Assembly: GCF_900101845.1 (NCBI RefSeq)
Contig: NZ_FNAM01000017.1
Coordinates: forward strand, 1 to 64,000
Reading direction: 5' to 3'
Length of the DNA: 64,000 nt
Source: Sporomusa acidovorans
GTDB lineage: Bacteria > Bacillota > Negativicutes > Sporomusales > Sporomusaceae
Positions 6,427-14,719 of the stretch are shown here, piece after piece. The notes below the pieces were generated by a model. That model saw nothing but the letters and a program-made list of their open reading frames with translations, was not told the origin of the DNA and made no database searches. The stretch's first letter is position 1. Each line of letters starts with the position of its first letter. Position numbers and translations under genes: made by a program.

Positions 6427-9045
6427 CTATTTTATTTGAGACTTAATTGTTTGCTCAGCCGTTTTAAGGGCTTCGTCAACTTTTTCCGGTTGTTTGCCGC
6501 CAGCTTGCGCCATATCCGGTCGGCCGCCACCGCCGCCACCGGCTACTTTCGCTGTTTCCTTTATAACTTGACCGGCGTGAATGCCTCTGGCAACACAGTC
6601 AGCAGTAGCCATAGCGATAAAATTAACCTTCTCACCACTAACGGCCCCAAGAACCACTACTCCGGATTGCAGACGATCACGAATCATATCACCGGTTGCC
6701 CGCAAATTCTCCATATCAGCAGCAACTACTTGCCCAACTACAACTTGAACACCATTTATTGTCTTCGCAGCGGCTAAGAGATCCTGCACTTCATTTTTTG
6801 CCAGTTTTGTATGTAAGGCGCCAATTTCTTTTTCAAGTTCGCGTACGCGATCGTTAAGCGTATCGATTCGCGCAACAATTTCTTCAGGACGAGTCTTTAA
6901 CGCAGCGGCAGCTTCTTTAAGCAGTTCATTTTGCGACTTCAGATATTCGTGCGCCCCATACCCCGTAACCGCCTCAATTCGCCGCAAACCGGCCCCGATA
7001 CCGGCCTCGCTGACGATTTTGAATAAACCTATTTCGGCTGTTGAACTAACATGTGTACCGCCGCAAAGTTCTTTGCTAAAATCGCCAACAATGACTACCC
7101 GCACCCGTTCACCGTATTTTTCTCCAAAGAGAGCCATGGCTCCCATTTCTTTAGCAACCTCTTGCGTTGTCTCGATGATCGCTAAATTGGTATTACTTAA
7201 AATTACCTCATTGACAATTCGTTCAACTTCAGTTAACTGTTCAGTCGTAACCGGTGCAAAATGTGTAAAGTCAAATCGTAGCCTGCTGCTGTCAACAGAA
7301 GAACCTGCCTGATTGACATGTTCACCCAAAACCTGCTTTAAAGCAGCTTGAAGTAAATGGGTAGCTGTATGATTGCGGGCAATATGGCGGCGTCTGGTTA
7401 CATCAACAAACAATTTTGCCGGATCACCAGTTTTAAGCGATCCCTCCGTAATGTGCCCCATGTGATAGATAGTTCCATCTGGTAATTTCCGTGTATTAGT
7501 AACTTCAAATTTACCAAGCCCACTGGTAATTGTGCCGGTATCGCCAACCTGGCCGCCACCTTCTGCATGGAATGGGGTAACATCCAAAATTACTGCAATT
7601 TCCTCGCCGTCAAAGGCTTCCGGCACAACTTTTCCGTCTTTTAAAATTAAAACTACTTTCGCACTTTCTGCATCCGGATTAGCGTGTAAGGATTCTGTCA
7701 CCAAACCGGATAGGTCAGGGATAACTACCCGCTCTTCGCTATCCTGGCGAGCGGCACGGGCCCGTTCACGCTGCTCGGCCATAGCCTGGTCAAATCCCTG
7801 TTTATCTAAAGACATAGTATGCTCATTTAAAATTTCTTCTGTAAGTTCCCAGGGAAAACCAAACGTATCATATAGTTTAAAAGCCATTGCCCCGTCAAAT
7901 ACTTTTTTACCTGCTTGCGCCAGTTCCTGGACATGCTTATTCAATAATTCTATTCCTTGCGCCAAAGTGGCGTGAAAACGTTCTTCCTCCAACTGAATAA
8001 CTTTCTTTATGTAGACTTTTTTATCATTAATATCCGGATACGCCTCGGCCAAAATATTGGCGGCAATATCCACAATTTCCGTTAAAAATGGTTTTTCAAT
8101 TCCCAGCAAGCGGCCATGTCTGACCGCCCGGCGAAGAATTCTCCGCAAAACATAGCCGCGCCCTTCATTAGAAGGTAGTACACCATCGCCAATCATTACG
8201 GTCATACTCCGGCCATGATCGGCAATCACCTTGAGAGAAACATCAATCTTGTCTGACTGTCCATAAGTAACCCTGGCCAATTTTGCGGTATATTCAATAA
8301 TCGGATACAATAAATCGGTTTCAAAATTAGAGCGCTTATTTTGCAACACAGAGGCAATTCTTTCAAGCCCGGCACCGGTATCAATATTTTTCTTGGCAAG
8401 TGGAGTATAGTTTCCAGCTTCGTCCCTATCAAACTGAGTAAATACCAGATTCCATATTTCCAGATATCGATCACAGTCACAGCCAACCATGCAATCCGGT
8501 TTGCCGCAGCCTCTCTCTTCACCTAGATCAATATGAATTTCGGAACAAGGCCCGCAAGGTCCGGGGCCAATTTCCCAGAAGTTTTCCTCCATCCGGATAA
8601 TTCGCTCAGCCGGTATCTTAATCAGATTGTGCCAAATGTCAAAAGCTTCATCATCACTTGTATGAATGGTAATCCAGAGTTTATCCTTAGGCAATTCCAG
8701 ATACTCTGTTAAAAATTCCCATGCCCAGGAAATCGCTTCTTTTTTAAAATAATCGCCAAATGAGAAATTGCCTAACATTTCAAAAAAAGTATGATGGCGC
8801 GCCGTCCGGCCAACATTTTCAATATCCCCTGTACGAACACATTTTTGGCTTGTTGAAATCCGCGGATGTGGCGGCTTCATTTTGCCGGTAAAAAAAGGTT
8901 TAAATGGTGCCATGCCTGCGCCAATAAGCAGTAAGGTCGGATCATTTTCAGGAATAAGCGAAGAACTTGGCTGAATTAAATGATCTTTACTCGCAAAAAA
9001 ATCCAGAAACATTTTTCTAAGTTCGTTTCCGGTCAATTGTTTCAA
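6427..9045 (-). CDS. alaS: Alanine--tRNA ligase
   Basis: A class II synthetase of 872 residues that charges tRNA-Ala and edits mischarged Ser/Gly. The aminoacylation core occupies roughly the first 450 residues; the editing domain carries the zinc ligands in NHTATHLLQ and CGGTHV; the C-terminal C-Ala domain ends in the Gly-rich GGGGGGRPDMAQAGG motif. The start is taken as TTG at 9045 because GGAG lies 9 bases upstream and the protein then begins (M)KQLTGNELRK, as in the family; the frame opens 5 codons earlier without a site. No T-box is seen upstream. Confidence 0.96.
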   Translation of the reverse strand: MKQLTGNELRKMFLDFFASKDHLIQPSSSLIPENDPTLLLIGAGMAPFKPFFTGKMKPPHPRISTSQKCVRTGDIENVGRTARHHTFFEMLGNFSFGDYFKKEAISWAWEFLTEYLELPKDKLWITIHTSDDEAFDIWHNLIKIPAERIIRMEENFWEIGPGPCGPCSEIHIDLGEERGCGKPDCMVGCDCDRYLEIWNLVFTQFDRDEAGNYTPLAKKNIDTGAGLERIASVLQNKRSNFETDLLYPIIEYTAKLARVTYGQSDKIDVSLKVIADHGRSMTVMIGDGVLPSNEGRGYVLRRILRRAVRHGRLLGIEKPFLTEIVDIAANILAEAYPDINDKKVYIKKVIQLEEERFHATLAQGIELLNKHVQELAQAGKKVFDGAMAFKLYDTFGFPWELTEEILNEHTMSLDKQGFDQAMAEQRERARAARQDSEERVVIPDLSGLVTESLHANPDAESAKVVLILKDGKVVPEAFDGEEIAVILDVTPFHAEGGGQVGDTGTITSGLGKFEVTNTRKLPDGTIYHMGHITEGSLKTGDPAKLFVDVTRRRHIARNHTATHLLQAALKQVLGEHVNQAGSSVDSSRLRFDFTHFAPVTTEQLTEVERIVNEVILSNTNLAIIETTQEVAKEMGAMALFGEKYGERVRVVIVGDFSKELCGGTHVSSTAEIGLFKIVSEAGIGAGLRRIEAVTGYGAHEYLKSQNELLKEAAAALKTRPEEIVARIDTLNDRVRELEKEIGALHTKLAKNEVQDLLAAAKTINGVQVVVGQVVAADMENLRATGDMIRDRLQSGVVVLGAVSGEKVNFIAMATADCVARGIHAGQVIKETAKVAGGGGGGRPDMAQAGGKQPEKVDEALKTAEQTIKSQIK

Positions 9046-9139
9046 ACTAATCAGCTCCAATGTACTAAAATTAATCCATTATTCTGGTGGAATTATACTA
9101 CAATTTAAGATTTAGTGTCAATATTTGGTGCAGGAATCG

Positions 9140-10165
9140 CTAAACCAATAACTTAATACTATGCTTTACCAGGACTTTTCCTACCGCCGCTATAGGCACA
9201 CCCACCAACATGCCAATAATACCGAATAATTCGCCGCCGGCAAACAAAAAAAAGATGACGGTAAGCGGATGAAGTCCGACATTCTCCCCTAAAATCTTCG
9301 GGCTGATAATACTCCCTTCGAGCTGATGAATGACAAAAAACAGCACAGCCACTTTCATAGCCAGCAGAGGAGATTCCAATAAAGCCAGAGTTATCGCCGG
9401 CGTCGCGCCGATAAATGCGCCAAAATACGGAATAACATCAAGCAAGCCGGCAGCAATACCAATCAGCAGGGCAAACGGAACTTTAAAATAATAAAGTCCG
9501 GAACTGACCAAAATCCCAACAATAACGGCAATTGTTATTTGGCCCCGAATAACTCCGTTCAGCACTTTATCAATATCTTTGAGCGCCAATGCAAATTCCT
9601 GCCGCCAACGTCCCGGAACAAATAATTGAAATTTATCTTTTATTTCGCGCCAGTCATGTAAAAAGTAAAAAGCCAATATGGGAGTAATGGCAATTCCTAT
9701 AAAGTGGCTAATTAATCCCATTATACCATTTGCTAACTCGCGGGCAAATAGCTGCCCTTCTCTTTGGATTGATAATATTGTGTCATCAATAGCTACTCGC
9801 ATGGAGTAAGGCAAAGACGAATTTTGATAATGGCTCTGAATAAGATAAAATAACTCCTCGCTTTTTTGCAAAATATGCGGCAGTTCTCCGGCAAAGCTTT
9901 CCAAATCACGAAGGATTATCGGGACAAGGCGGGCTCCACCGAAAAGAAGGATGCTAAATAAAGCAACATACAACAGGATAATCGCCAGCCCTCTGGACAA
10001 GCCTTTTCCCTCAAGATAGCATACGGCCGGGTTAAGCAAATAGGCAAGAAGCAGGGCAATAATAAATGGATATAATCCACTGCGGACAAGCCAGAAGAAA
10101 TACATAACTGCCAATAGCGCCAGAAAAAGGATGCATATTCTAACATGCTTTTTGGTAAGCTGCAT
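9140..10165 (-). CDS. AI-2E family transporter (YrrI/PerM-like)
   Basis: A 341-residue polytopic membrane protein of the AI-2E/PerM family, with about seven to eight hydrophobic segments and the conserved C-terminal part PILAFYFLHDW ... GVIRGQ ... GLLDVIPYFGAFIGA. Family members include exporters and Na+(Li+)/H+ antiporters; the substrate cannot be told from sequence. An AI-2E gene next to alaS is the usual Firmicutes arrangement (yrrI). The ATG has an AAAGGAGG site. A second paralogue lies at 21739-22803. Confidence 0.85.
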   Translation of the reverse strand: MQLTKKHVRICILFLALLAVMYFFWLVRSGLYPFIIALLLAYLLNPAVCYLEGKGLSRGLAIILLYVALFSILLFGGARLVPIILRDLESFAGELPHILQKSEELFYLIQSHYQNSSLPYSMRVAIDDTILSIQREGQLFARELANGIMGLISHFIGIAITPILAFYFLHDWREIKDKFQLFVPGRWRQEFALALKDIDKVLNGVIRGQITIAVIVGILVSSGLYYFKVPFALLIGIAAGLLDVIPYFGAFIGATPAITLALLESPLLAMKVAVLFFVIHQLEGSIISPKILGENVGLHPLTVIFFLFAGGELFGIIGMLVGVPIAAVGKVLVKHSIKLLV

Positions 10166-10225
10166 AGATTCCTCCTTTTGTCAATAAAAAAAGGAAGACC
10201 GCACAGGCCTCCCTATTACCGGACA

Positions 10226-10429
10226 CTAACCCAGCCTTTTCATTAACCGCTTTCGCGCCCGGCGTGCGCCTCGCATTAAATCGCGGGTAGTGTCCGTAAT
10301 CGTGTCAGCACTACATTCAAACAGTGGTTTTTTCTGTGGCTTTTTCGTCATGGGACCTATGATGGCGCCAACTGCTGTTCCTAGAATTCCACCAAAGACT
10401 AGTCCTTGCCAAAACTTACTGCGCATCAT
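10226..10429 (-). CDS. Small YtxH-like membrane-associated protein
   Basis: A 67-residue protein with one Gly/Ala-rich hydrophobic stretch (FWQGLVFGGILGTAVGAIIG, about 6-25) and a strongly basic C-terminal helix (residues about 50-66, rich in Arg/Lys). This layout is YtxH-like, but the family match is not certain and the role is unknown. It starts one base from the preceding zinc-ribbon gene and is surely co-transcribed with it. Two adjacent ATG codons are possible starts; a GGGGTGAT site precedes them. Confidence 0.65.
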   Translation of the reverse strand: MMRSKFWQGLVFGGILGTAVGAIIGPMTKKPQKKPLFECSADTITDTTRDLMRGARRARKRLMKRLG

Positions 10430-10430
10430 A

Positions 10431-10628
10431 TCACCCCTTTTGTACCTCTAAATTAACAGTACTCTGTGCCGTATCGTTATATAGAGTTAACGTACCGTCA
10501 GCCTCGACATTAAAAATCTTTAAATCCTGATCCCGTACTACAAACTCTACACAACAATCCCAACAGTAGTACTGGCCGGCACCGACTTTGCCTATCCCCC
10601 GCTTTCCGCATACAGGACAAGTTGTCAT
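10431..10628 (-). CDS. Small zinc-ribbon protein
   Basis: A 65-residue protein with two Cys pairs, CPVC at 4-7 and CWDCC at 22-26, in a zinc-ribbon arrangement, followed by a beta-rich tail (FVVRDQDLKIFNVEADGTLTLY). The ribbon suggests nucleic-acid or protein binding. No family name is certain. It is packed between the PRC-barrel gene (10-base gap) and the YtxH-like gene (1-base gap), so the three form one unit. Confidence 0.7.
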   Translation of the reverse strand: MTTCPVCGKRGIGKVGAGQYYCWDCCVEFVVRDQDLKIFNVEADGTLTLYNDTAQSTVNLEVQKG

Positions 10629-10638
10629 AAACTACACC

Positions 10639-11151
10639 TCACACCTCTTTGGATTCAGGTATAAGAAGACTGGTCATAGTATCAGGAACAATTAGCCTCT
10701 CCTGACCAACAACTTGAGCTTGCGGCAATGGCATAAGTTTACGGCCGTACAATAAATCAATAATTAGGCCGTCAGAAAGTTCATATGCCTTTATCTCTCC
10801 TGTAGCATCGTCAAATAGAGCGTCAACCAATATGCCTAAACACAACCCGGTATCTGTATAAATTTGCTTATCCAGCAAGTTACAAAGATAATAAACAGTC
10901 CCCGGCATCCTTGCCGGTGTTAACTCCTGTACGGCATAAGCGGTGCGAAGCATAATAGCATCTTTACCAACCCTGCACACATCTTTAAACATAACGCCTT
11001 GATTGTTGGTAAACAAATTAGCGTCCACAAGAACAATACCACGGACAACAGCCTGTTCCAAGTCAAGAATTACTTCTTTTACCTCGCCAATCTGAGTGCC
11101 GGTCTCTGTGACAAGTACCGGCAGGCCTAACAAATTACGCAATTTTTCCAT
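10639..11151 (-). CDS. PRC-barrel domain protein
   Basis: A 170-residue soluble protein built from two PRC-barrel-like halves: residues 1-70 (LLGLPVLVTETGTQIGEV ... DLEQAVVRGIVL) and about 88-165 (DKQIYTDTGLCLGILVDALF). PRC barrels are small beta barrels used in RNA-processing factors and photosynthetic and sporulation-associated proteins. The gene leads a three-gene unit with a zinc ribbon and a YtxH-like protein, just downstream of mnmA. That context hints at an RNA-related role, but this is only inference. Confidence 0.8.
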   Translation of the reverse strand: MEKLRNLLGLPVLVTETGTQIGEVKEVILDLEQAVVRGIVLVDANLFTNNQGVMFKDVCRVGKDAIMLRTAYAVQELTPARMPGTVYYLCNLLDKQIYTDTGLCLGILVDALFDDATGEIKAYELSDGLIIDLLYGRKLMPLPQAQVVGQERLIVPDTMTSLLIPESKEV

Positions 11152-11248
11152 ACAGTAAGGCCTCCAGAACAGATTGTACTATTAGTATGACCATTATCGA
11201 GACTGTTTATAGCAACATTTGCTCTGTAACGCTTTTTGCATACCCAAT

Positions 11249-12343
11249 TTACTTGACCGTTTTTGTTATAATTCCACCACCAACAACAATATCATCGTGA
11301 TAAAATACTACAGACTGACCAGGGGTAATCGCTCGCTGCGGAGCAACGAACTTTACATGCACTTGTCCATTTTCGAGAGGAAACAGCATAGCCTGAGCGG
11401 GAGATGCATTATAGCGAATCTTAGCCTCAACAGCCAGCGATTGATCCAATGCATCTATGCTAATAAAATTGAGGTCACCGGCAATCAGTTCGGAAGCAAA
11501 CACATCCTGGTCGGAGCCAACGACCACCTCATTACGCTTGGCATCAAGCGCAACTACGTATAAAGGGTTGCCTACCGCTAAGCCAAGACCTTTGCGTTGG
11601 CCAACCGTATATAACTGCACCCCTTGGTGTTTGCCAAGAATATTGCCGGCAAGATCTACTATATTTCCCGGCTTCAACGATTCAGGAATACGCTTTTTTA
11701 AATAGGCCTTATAGTCGTCATTGGGTACAAAGCAAATTTCCTGGCTGTCAGGCTTGTCCGCAACCGATAACCCCAGTTCTCTGGCCATCTTTCTGGTTTC
11801 TGTCTTGGCAAATCGGCCAAGAGGCATTAAAAAATGCCTGAGCGTATATTGATTCAGGTGATATAAAGCATAAGACTGGTCTTTGGTAAGATCTATGCCT
11901 TTCCGCAAAATGTAGCGCTTACGGCTGTCATCATACATGATTTGGGCATAGTGGCCGGTAGCTACATATTGTGCACCTAACGCCAGCGCTTTAGATAATA
12001 AGCCTTCAAACTTTACATAGCGGTTACAGGCAATACAAGGGTTAGGCGTCCTGCCTGCTGAATATTCCGTTATAAAATAATTGACCACTGTATCTTGAAA
12101 CATATCTCTAAAATTAAGTACATAATAGGGAATTCCCAGTTTGTTCGCAACTCTGCGGGCATCGTCAACAGCAGACAGCGAGCAACATCCCCTGCTATCA
12201 GGATCTCTATTTTCCTGATCTTTTTCCCATATTTGCATGGTAGCGCCAATTACGTCATAGCCTTGATGAACAAGAAGGGCGGCAGTTAACGAACTGTCCA
12301 CCCCTCCGCTCATGGCCACAACCACTCTGGGCTTATCAGCCAT
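11249..12343 (-). CDS. mnmA: tRNA-specific 2-thiouridylase MnmA
   Basis: A 364-residue ATP-pyrophosphatase that inserts sulfur at U34 of tRNA-Lys/Glu/Gln. The PP-loop SGGVDSS is at 12-18; the catalytic Cys lies in NPCIACNR and the persulfide-accepting Cys in DSQEICFVP; the C-terminal beta-barrel is intact. It lies directly after iscU and iscS (7-base gap to iscU), the usual cysteine desulfurase coupling for sulfur delivery. Length is normal for the family. Confidence 0.96.
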   Translation of the reverse strand: MADKPRVVVAMSGGVDSSLTAALLVHQGYDVIGATMQIWEKDQENRDPDSRGCCSLSAVDDARRVANKLGIPYYVLNFRDMFQDTVVNYFITEYSAGRTPNPCIACNRYVKFEGLLSKALALGAQYVATGHYAQIMYDDSRKRYILRKGIDLTKDQSYALYHLNQYTLRHFLMPLGRFAKTETRKMARELGLSVADKPDSQEICFVPNDDYKAYLKKRIPESLKPGNIVDLAGNILGKHQGVQLYTVGQRKGLGLAVGNPLYVVALDAKRNEVVVGSDQDVFASELIAGDLNFISIDALDQSLAVEAKIRYNASPAQAMLFPLENGQVHVKFVAPQRAITPGQSVVFYHDDIVVGGGIITKTVK

Positions 12344-12350
12344 TTATGAA

Positions 12351-12722
12351 TCACTTTCCTTTTTTAGCAATGTAGTCTTTAATTGCTTCGTGCAGTGCGT
12401 CAGCCGCCAGATTGGAACAGTGCATCTTGGCCGGTGGCAAACCGCCTAAGGCTTCAGCGACAGCCTGATTGGAAATCTCCAAGGCTTCGTCCAGTCTTTT
12501 GCCCTTAACCATTTCAGTCACCATACTGCTTGTTGCAATAGCGGCCCCACAGCCAAAGGTTTTAAACTTTACGTCTTTTATAATATCATCTTCTACTTGC
12601 AGATAAATTCTCATAATATCGCCACACTTGGAGTTACCGACTTCGCCAATACCGTTGGCGTCTTTTATCTCTCCTACATTACGAGGATTGGAGAAATGAT
12701 CCATAACTTTTTCATTATACAT
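12351..12722 (-). CDS. iscU: Fe-S cluster scaffold protein IscU/NifU N-terminal type
   Basis: A 123-residue scaffold protein on which Fe-S clusters are built from sulfur supplied by IscS. The three ligand cysteines are seen in KCGD (33-36), GCGAAIATSS (58-67) and HCSNLAADAL near 101-110. It is the short IscU form without a NifU Fer2_BFD or C-terminal domain. It sits between iscS and mnmA in a regulator-iscS-iscU-mnmA operon. A SufU type is less likely because the spacing and HC motif are IscU-like. Confidence 0.93.
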   Translation of the reverse strand: MYNEKVMDHFSNPRNVGEIKDANGIGEVGNSKCGDIMRIYLQVEDDIIKDVKFKTFGCGAAIATSSMVTEMVKGKRLDEALEISNQAVAEALGGLPPAKMHCSNLAADALHEAIKDYIAKKGK

Positions 12723-12761
12723 AGTTATTCTCTCCTCTAAGTTAAATTAAATAATAGATCA

Positions 12762-13970
12762 TCAATGATGATGGCAACTGGAGCAAGGGTTAGAAGGTTT
12801 TAGTTGCGCAGCGCTGCCATATAAGGGGGACATACTACGCAGTTTTTCCACAATTTCGGGTACAATGCCTAAGAAATAATCTACTTCTTCTTCTGTGTTT
12901 CCCCGTCCAAGTGTTACCCGTAAAGAACCATGCGCAACCTCATGCGGCAACCCCATAGCTAACAGTACGTGAGACGGGTCCAGGGAACCTGATGTACAGG
13001 CAGAACCACTTGACGCAGCAATTCCCTTCATATCAAGATTTAGCAGTAACGATTCTCCTTCGATATAGAGAAAGCTGAAATTTACGTTACCAGGCATTCT
13101 TGATTCCGGATGACCGTTAAGTTTAATATGGGGAACTTTCTCCGTAATGGTAGTAATTATTTTATCGCGCAAGCCTTGAATATAAGTAACTTTCTCTTCC
13201 ATATCGCGTTTGGCAATTTCAGCGGCTTTTCCCAGACCAACGATTCCCGGAACATTTTCGGTACCGGCGCGTAAATTGCGTTCGTGGCCGCCGCCATGCT
13301 GGATTTCCTCAACCCTTACGCCACGGCGGATATAGAGAGCACCTATTCCCTTGCTGGCATGAAATTTGTGTCCAGACATAGTCAGTAAATCTATATTCAG
13401 TTCTTTAACATCGATAGGATAGTTACCGGCAGCCTGTACAGCATCTGTATGGAAATAAATCCCTTTTTCTTTGGCAAGTTGTCCGATTTCCTTGATTGGC
13501 TGAATTGTGCCAACTTCATTATTGGCAAACATGACACTAATCAGGATTGTTTGATCTGTTATTGCATTTTTTAAATCTTCCATGCGGATCATTGCATTTT
13601 CGTCAACCGGTAAATAAGTTACGGAAAAGCCTTGTTTCTCCAGATATTCACAAGTATGCAAAATAGCATGGTGTTCAATGGCAGTAGTAATGATGTGGTT
13701 GCCTTTCTTGCGATTTGCATAAGCCACACCCTTAAGGGCCAGATTGTCACCTTCAGTGCCCCCGCTGGTAAAAAATATTTCATTAGGCGCGGCATTAATC
13801 AAAGCGGCTACTTTTTCACGGGCTTCTTCCAGTGCTTTGCGTGTTTCCCGGCCAAAAGCATGGACGCTGGAGGGATTGCCATATTTATCGGTCATATATT
13901 CCAGCATTAATTCGGCAACTTCCCGGTCAACCGGAGTCGTAGCCGAGTGGTCAAAATAAATACGCTTCAT
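12762..13970 (-). CDS. iscS: Cysteine desulfurase IscS/NifS
   Basis: A 402-residue PLP-dependent class V aminotransferase fold enzyme that removes sulfur from cysteine. PLP is held by Lys202 in SGHKFHASKG; the persulfide Cys is Cys325 in SSGSACTSGSLDPSHVL, giving a group I (IscS/NifS) loop. An odd C-terminal tail, CSSCHHH (396-402), provides a Cys pair and three His that could bind metal. It is the first enzyme gene after the Rrf2 regulator (10 bases between the genes) and is followed by iscU and mnmA. Confidence 0.95.
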   Translation of the reverse strand: MKRIYFDHSATTPVDREVAELMLEYMTDKYGNPSSVHAFGRETRKALEEAREKVAALINAAPNEIFFTSGGTEGDNLALKGVAYANRKKGNHIITTAIEHHAILHTCEYLEKQGFSVTYLPVDENAMIRMEDLKNAITDQTILISVMFANNEVGTIQPIKEIGQLAKEKGIYFHTDAVQAAGNYPIDVKELNIDLLTMSGHKFHASKGIGALYIRRGVRVEEIQHGGGHERNLRAGTENVPGIVGLGKAAEIAKRDMEEKVTYIQGLRDKIITTITEKVPHIKLNGHPESRMPGNVNFSFLYIEGESLLLNLDMKGIAASSGSACTSGSLDPSHVLLAMGLPHEVAHGSLRVTLGRGNTEEEVDYFLGIVPEIVEKLRSMSPLYGSAAQLKPSNPCSSCHHH

Positions 13971-13979
13971 GGTAAGTAC

Positions 13980-14408
13980 TCATTCCTTTCCCTGTTCTTC
14001 CTTACATAGATCGTCAAGAGTGATTGAATCCAATACTGCAGTGATACTATCTCTAACCTTAGCCCACACTCCCCGGGTTACACATATATCAACCCGTTCG
14101 CAGAAAGTTCTGCTGGCGTCATCAGCCAACAGACAATCTACGGGGGCAATTGGACCTTCCATAACTCGGATAATGTCACCGACTGAGATCTGTGCCGGTT
14201 CTTTAGTCAATGCATAACCACCTTGGGCACCGCGCACACTTTTCACATAGCCAGCTTTCCTTAGTGTACCCATTAACTGCTCAAGATAATGTTCAGATAT
14301 TCCCTGACGTTGGGCAACACTTTTCAGGGAAATGGCACCTTGCCCATAATGGAGTGCCAAATCATACATTGCCGCCACACCATATCTACCCTTTGTTGAC
14401 AATTTCAC
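13980..14408 (-). CDS. Rrf2 family transcriptional regulator (IscR/CymR-like)
   Basis: A 142-residue winged-helix regulator heading the isc operon. The GTG start at 14408 is chosen: it gives the family N-terminus (M)KLSTKGRYGV and has a GGGAGAG site, while the longer frame begins inside the promoter. The helix-turn-helix lies at about 28-60. Three Cys (92, 103, 109) sit where IscR proteins bind their [2Fe-2S] cluster; B. subtilis CymR, which occupies the same locus, lacks such ligands. It is therefore probably an Fe-S-sensing repressor of its own operon rather than a cysteine-metabolism CymR. That is inference. Confidence 0.88.
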   Translation of the reverse strand: MKLSTKGRYGVAAMYDLALHYGQGAISLKSVAQRQGISEHYLEQLMGTLRKAGYVKSVRGAQGGYALTKEPAQISVGDIIRVMEGPIAPVDCLLADDASRTFCERVDICVTRGVWAKVRDSITAVLDSITLDDLCKEEQGKE

Positions 14409-14463
14409 TGTAATCTCTCCCGCCCCGGCTTTTCCGACTATTATGATAGGTTTTCTTGATTTA

Positions 14464-14492
14464 AATATAACAGAATTACAAACAGTTGTCAA
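14464..14492 (-). promoter_or_regulatory. Sigma-A promoter of the isc operon
   Basis: Minus-strand TTGACA (14487-14492) and TATATT (14464-14469) are separated by exactly 17 bases. The start site would fall near 14457, about 50 bases above the GTG of the regulator. This also rules out the longer regulator frame that begins at the -35 box. Confidence 0.85.
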
Positions 14493-14635
14493 AGAAGAAT
14501 GTGTATACTGGTTGCATTTCTATTAGTATAAGCTTTACTGTCATTTGGAATACTCGCCCGCCCGATAATCTTTAATTGACCATACACAGCAACCCTGCAG
14601 ATATTTTTTATAAAAAAACATAAACGCCAAAGAGA

Positions 14636-14644
14636 TGATATAAT
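14636..14644 (+). promoter_or_regulatory. Extended -10 promoter for rarA
   Basis: TGATATAAT on the plus strand: a perfect TATAAT (14639-14644) with the extended TG at 14636-14637. No convincing -35 element is visible. It lies 75 bases above the preferred rarA start. Confidence 0.6.
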
Positions 14645-14719
14645 AAGGAAGATGCAGGATTCTCAACTTCAAAAGAAAGCTGCACAATGAAAGACATTAA
14701 CCACGAAGGGATTTTTTTT

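Noticed and set aside
14409..14492. 28-codon extension of the Rrf2 regulator
   Set aside because: It starts with TTG at the -35 box of the promoter, upstream of the transcription start; the GTG at 14408 gives the family N-terminus.
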